From assembly GCA_008828725.1 (NCBI GenBank), contig MEHQ01002765.1:505219-569218 (forward strand): 64,000 bases of DNA. The letters are read 5' to 3'. Source of the stretch: Saccharina japonica (lineage: Eukaryota; Sar; Phaeophyceae; Laminariales; Laminariaceae). How positions within the stretch are numbered: position 1 is the stretch's first letter; each line of letters starts with the position of its first letter. This document shows, one piece after another, positions 51,901-58,446 of this stretch. The notes beneath the pieces were generated by a model that did no database searches, had not been told where the DNA came from, and was given only the letters and a program-made list of their open reading frames with translations. Both the position numbers and the translations under genes were made by a program.

Positions 51901-54900
51901 TTTTCAACCCAAAGTGCTACCTTTATCGGAGCACGCGTCAGTAGTTCGACACGATGAGCAGTCAATCCCATGTCCAAAGTTTGAGCAGAAAAAGGTTGCA
52001 CCACAAGAGTTAAAGTTCCACGGTTTGGCGCGGAGGAGAGGCTGGTCAATAAAGGAAACGTTTCAGTCGAATCGTACCACCTCTATCGTATACAGCACGC
52101 GTCGTATCGGTTATCGAAAATGTTGCCCCCCCCCCTCGACTAACGGCCTGCGCGACGAATTATCTATAGACTCGTGCTACAATAGATCAGCAGCAGTATT
52201 TTTGAGCTGGAGTTGTTTCTGCCTAACGGGGGTGCTCCCTTACGACTGGGGCTACGGTAGAGGAGTCACGTGTAGGTGCTTGTTTTTTCACCTGCACAGA
52301 GCCACTCGGCCGACTGACTGCTTTTCAGCGTTGTACTCAGAGCCTTTTTAGTTTTTTTTTTTTGTTCTATATATGCACCGCCATTGGTGGTTTTGTTACG
52401 TAACGCGAACAAACTATGCTTAGGTCCAATTTTCTGTTAGATTCGGTGCCACTCGTCCGAGTGCCCAAAGCCCGGTAGTGAAAATGTGCGTGCCCCCCCT
52501 ATCGTAGCACGCCTCCAGTCATCACCCCAAATCGTCGGAATCTCGTAGTAGTGTTGCAATTTGTTTCGTTATGCACTTATAACATGGGATTTTCCATTGA
52601 TAGGACATCACCCCCCCCCCCCAGAGTCAGGTTTTTGTGCGTGTGAGTCATAGAGAGCTCCGCGAGAAAAAACCACACTCATAAACGATATGGCTTAACC
52701 TCTATCATCGAGTCTACACTTAAAACATACGGCATTCCGGGAGGCGGGGTAGCGACTCCAAACCAACGATGTATACGTGATTATTCTACGGTTGAAAATC
52801 ACGCACACCCTGCATCGATTGATTCGTGCTGCGGTAGAGGCCAAGCTATTTTCCATTTTCACTCTCCGTTTCATAATTACCGCGTAGATGCCACTCGGGG
52901 GCGAGTGACTATCCGTACCCCGCTCGGACATGGCCCTGAACCAAATGAAATGGTTGGGTCAGAGAAGGAGTCCAACCCAGTCGCACACCACGGCAGAGGT
53001 GCACCATGTTTTGTTGATGAGGGTGGTTACCTGAGGAGCTTTCTGTGCACCCCACCTAAAACAAAGATAATTTGGAGGATAATAATAAAAATATAAAAAA
53101 CCAGATGACCCATGCTACGGTAGCCTGCATGCAGGTGCACCCTTACTTTTCTGAGCGTGGTCGCTTGAGGGGGGATCTCTATACTCCAGCCGAAAAAAAA
53201 ATTGGAGGGAAAATAAAAATCCTCCCCCTATATTGACAATCCAAGGCCCTCGGTAGAAACAATGAGATTTGTTTCAACAAAATACTGAACTTTCGAAAAA
53301 CAAATGAGTTAAGGCGCCGCCCCGTCAGGCAGAAAACGTTTCTGCCGAAAAGCGCCACCTCTATATCGTAGCTCGCGTCGGATGACCAATCCCACGCCCT
53401 CGGTATAGAAGAACACACCATTCTGGCAACACAATAACCAAATTCCGACGATGTTGGGTTAAGTAAGGGGTCCGGTCATTGCGAAAAAAAACGAGCGAAA
53501 AAGCGCTACACCTATCTGTCGTAGCACCCGTCCCCAGATGCCGGTGCAGATCGCGCGAAGACAAACAAACGTCCTCAAAGCGTCAAGCGCGCTAACAAAA
53601 ACAGGGTGGTGCTGTCACTTTCTTTCGCGCCGTGGCTGTTGGCGGCTGATATATAAGGACCTAAATTCGACCCCGTCCACCGTTGCAACACGAGTCCCAA
53701 ATGGTTTCGTTTTGTTTTTTGGGGGGCCTGTAGCACCCTCGATGGGCAGGTATGGTCGTGTGTCAGTCCTACACTCGGAGCGTGGCAGCTGTTTAATACG
53801 TATATTTGTATGACCCTAAAAGCAGTCCCACGGCGGTAGGGATGCTGCCTACTGCTGTTATGGAGGATCATAGTTAATAGGACCCACGGTGAATACAAAA
53901 ACCTATCTATTTTTCCATTTTTACCAACAATATTTGGTCCTATTAACTATGGTCCCCCCATAATAATTGATCACGCCCAAACTCGTCGGAGATGCATTGA
54001 TGCAGTGTTGCATAAACAAAATCGTTGTGCATGGGATTGCTTATCGGTAGAAACTTCCCCCCCCCCCCCCCCCCACCGTCAGTTCACGGTAAGGCGAACC
54101 AGGTAGAGCTCTTTGAGGGAGAACCCGATGCGTGCTGCGATACGGGTAACGCATTGTTTGGCTGAAACGATTTCGGAACGATCGGGCACCTTAAGCCGAA
54201 AACACCGCGTGGAACTTTCGTTCTTGTGTTGTACAAGATATGTTTCATTGTGTATAGTTAGGCCTTGCTTGGGATTTGCTCATCGGGTGAAAAAACACGT
54301 CTATTATTTTCCTTCAAAATAGTTTTTTTGTTTGGGTGAAGTCGTATATAGAGCTCCTCGAGTGACCACCCTCATGAAACATACGGTGCACCTGCATGCA
54401 GGCTATCGTAGCGTACGTCACCCTTGGATATTAAATGGCGCACCTCTACCGTCGCATGCGTTAACGTGCACCTTCTATGACGCGATACGAAAATCAAAAC
54501 GGTCTTGACCGTTGGAACTTCCACGTTATTAAAGTCTCGGGATACTAGTTCGGCGCAGTTCTAAGTTCTTTTTGAAGGGTTCAACCATATGATAAGTTTC
54601 CTTGGGACATCAATACTACTACCGAAAAACAATAGTTACTTTTGGAACCGACTTACACCGGCTATTTCTTAGTTGTATTATAATTTTGCTCAAAGTACTG
54701 TATGTAGTTGGGCGCAGTTCTTAGTTCCACCAAAAGGGTGCAATACGCATGCTACGATACAGGTGCATCACGGTTTTTTTCTAAGCTCCTCACTTGAAGA
54801 GCTCCATACCTCTATACCTGCAGTAGTCACTTAAAAAACGATTTTGGAGAAAAATACAAGTAAGTGCTACCCGAGTATACAATCCCACGACCAAAGTAAA

Positions 54901-57900
54901 CTATGTAAGGTATTGAGGCATGCTACGATAGAGATGAACCATATTGCTTCTGAGCTTCTAACGTGAGGAGCTCCAAACCTCGCCGAAACCAAAAAGTTGG
55001 AGGAAACTAAAAGTGAGACCCGATGGGTAATCCGATGAATGAAGTATGTTACAAAAACAATACAACACATGAATGAATGAAAGTCCGATGACTTCGGGTT
55101 AAGGAGCACGGTTGGTTATATTCCGAAACCATTCGAGACAAAAAGTGCTACCTCTACACCGTAGCACGCGTCTATTGCAGCACAAGAATGAATGCGCGAC
55201 GAATTGGGGTTAAGACCGGTCCTTCAGAAAACGTTTCAGCCGGAAAAAGGTATACCGTAAACCTCTATCGTAGCACGCGTCGCAAGCCAGTTGTTTTTAT
55301 TTTCAAACGTCGGAACCACGTATAAATATGTACGTACGTACGTACGTACCCCGCCGCCCACCACCCGTACACTCCGACCTATAACAGCGGTACCCCACTA
55401 TGTGTACGTGCGTCACCAGGAATGGCACCGGCACGTCCGCGTGTCACTGTTGACGAGTGCTACGGTAGAGGTAGCACTTTTTGGCTGAATCGTGATCTGC
55501 ACGATCGGGCTCCTTAATAATTATTCGTCGGACTTTCTTTTTTGTGACGAATATAATATTCCGAGTATACTTTGGTCATGAGATTTCGCATCCGGCAGTA
55601 CATTTGTTTTCCTCCAAATTATTTTTTTCGGTGAGGTATGACGCTCCTTAAGGGAGGAGCTCAGAAAGAACATGGTGAAGCTCTATCGTAGCATGCGTCT
55701 GTTTGCAGCCTAGCCCGCTAGCCGCCACCGCAACAACTCAGGCCGGAGATAGGCACGTAAACAACTGTAGTTTGGAATTATGCTTATAATCGGGGGTCCT
55801 TTGATGTACCTTGTTTTTTTCCTATCGCAGCACTTTTAGGGGTGACCAACGCTGAAGCGCCGATGCTAAAGGTATACTTATGATAAAAGCAACGACAATA
55901 ATAAGAATAACAACAACGACAACAACAACAACAACCACAACTAAAACAACAAAGACAACTACAACATTAACAACAACAACAATACCAATAACGATAACAG
56001 CAATAACAACAACAACAATCAACAACAACAATCAACAACAGCGACAACCACAACAACAACAACAACAACAGCAACAGCAACAGCAACAACAACAACAACG
56101 AACTACGTATTACTAGCAGGGGGGCACGTACAGTAGGAAACATATTAAACGTGTCCACCCCCCCCACAGAACCCAGCAACCCCCCAACCACTCGACTCAC
56201 CCACAATTCTTGACGGTCATGTCTTTCATCACGAACCCCTCAAGAGGGTCGTCTCCGCTCCTTCCCGTGCCCTCCACTCGAACACATTTGTTGACGTAGG
56301 AGCTCTTCTTGTTCTTCGAGTCGTGCATGCCATCGACCTTGAAACCCTGCCCAACAAGAAGACGGAGAGGAGTTTGTGTGAAGGTATTACCTGCTGAGCT
56401 ATCGGGGTAAAATATCGATCAATTACCCAGCCCAGGGTAATCCTTACAACACCCTCCCCCCCTCTGAACGGCCGGATATTTGGGACGTCGGTACCGTATA
56501 CGGCCGTACGTTGACCTACCCGCTCCGTTTCAATACCTGGGGAACCAGGGAGACGTGTTATTTGGGGACGCACGCGCAAGCGTTTCTGAAACAAGAAACG
56601 TTCGAAGTGAGATTCGAACCCGTGTCCTCGACGACGTCAAATGTGAAGGTATTACCTGCTGAGCTATCGGGGTAAAAGATCGATCAATTACCCAGCCCAG
56701 GATAATCCTTATAACATTTGCTCTATAGAGAAAAGTCGATTAGCTACATTTGTAGTGGGCCCCAATACGCTAGCGCTCGCTTGAGGGGTATACTCTACTG
56801 TAGTGTTGGCTATTGAGCGACTATCGAGTTCGAGGCGGTACAAAAAAAAACAAACCTTGTTGATATGTAAGTAGAGTACAGGACACCTAATGAGAAGCAA
56901 GCTACTAAGAAAGCCAGGCTCAAAATTGGAGAGAAACGGGGTAATTTGGGAGTCGTTATATTGCAATCAATGTAGAAAACACCCTCCCTTCTTTAAAAAT
57001 GATTCAGCCTGGACCAGATGTCCCTGTTTCTTATTCGGTGTCCTGTACTGTACTACATATTGGATTCGTCGAATTTATCGTTTAAAACATGCAATTCGAA
57101 AACCACGCGGATGCAAGGGGGTGGAGGATGAAACACATGTTTCTTTGTGTTTTTGTTTACTCCACCATCCCATTTAGAGTCTTTGTCTTTCTTGTCTCTC
57201 TATATTCCAGTATCAGGTAAGATACTGGGCCGTTTCCCTTTTTTCCATTTGTTTTTTTCATAATTATTGGAACGTGAAGGCTTCCAAACATTTTGCTTTC
57301 TGAAGAATTTCCATCAGTTCCATTATTTCCAAGATTTCCAAGATTTCCTATTATTTTTGTTTTGAAATATTGGAAATTATGGGAAAAAGCTGCTCGATAA
57401 GAACGACCCTAACCAAGTAGGCGCTCATCTCCTCTCCTCACTACGATTCGCGCCCTGCCGTTTTTGGTGAGAAGACTAACTAACGCCTTTCATTCCCTCC
57501 CTCATCGTCTCGCGACGACGCTAACCCCGATATATAGAATGCTCGATGTTTTTATTTATCGAAGCTTTTGACGCGATAAATTCGACTCTACAAACATCAT
57601 CATCATCATCATCATCAGAGGGAAGGCCAACGGCAGGGGAAAATGGTTGAGCTCCAAGGCCCGAGTAACGGTTGTTCATGTGGACTCCTAAAAACATGAC
57701 GCTAAATGCGGCCACTTTAAACTCGAGTCCATAGGTAGGTATACCTCGGATTCATGCCACAAACGCATCTACCAGCGGACACGGGGAAAACTATGTGTAC
57801 TACCGTTGTTGTGTAGCAGCAGCATCAGTCTTTCTCGGTGTCTCGATATGGAAGCAGCATACGACGTGGAATTTTTGTATTTGACAACATGCTACGATCG

Positions 57901-58234
57901 CCTGCGTTAAAGTGATTTGGCGGCGCTTTACTACATACACTATCTAATGGTACGGCGCGCGTATAGCTTTCTCGATCGGAGACAAGCAAACCCTACGAGT
58001 CTACCCATACGTATTTCGCTTTTTAGGGTTTGCTACATGTTAATAGCGTGAGACCTATGATATGACCCAACAACATCGTTCGCGTTCGAAATACTGCCTG
58101 TCGTGCTCAAGAGACCAGTTACACGGTTTTCCACAACACTTTCCAAACGCTTCATTCGTGGTTGGCTCAGTGCCACACTACTGCAGGTAATAGCAGTGGT
58201 ATATGCGGCAGCAAAAGCAGCCTCAGCGGCAGCG

Positions 58235-58267
<33 letters not shown>

Positions 58268-58413
58268 CAGCAGCAGCAGCAGCAGCAGCAGCAGCATCTG
58301 AGGCAGGAGCAGCAGCAGCAGCAGCATAGGCAACATAGACGATACTTCTGTAGTAGCAGATCACCAGTAGTGTAGCAGCGACAGCGGCAGCATAGGCAAC
58401 AGTCAGCCGCAGG

Positions 58414-58446
<33 letters not shown>

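Noticed and set aside
55880..56116. Poly-Thr/Gln frame
   Set aside because: Translation of the CAA microsatellite.
58103..58375. Poly-Ala/Gln frames
   Set aside because: Translation of the CAG microsatellite.
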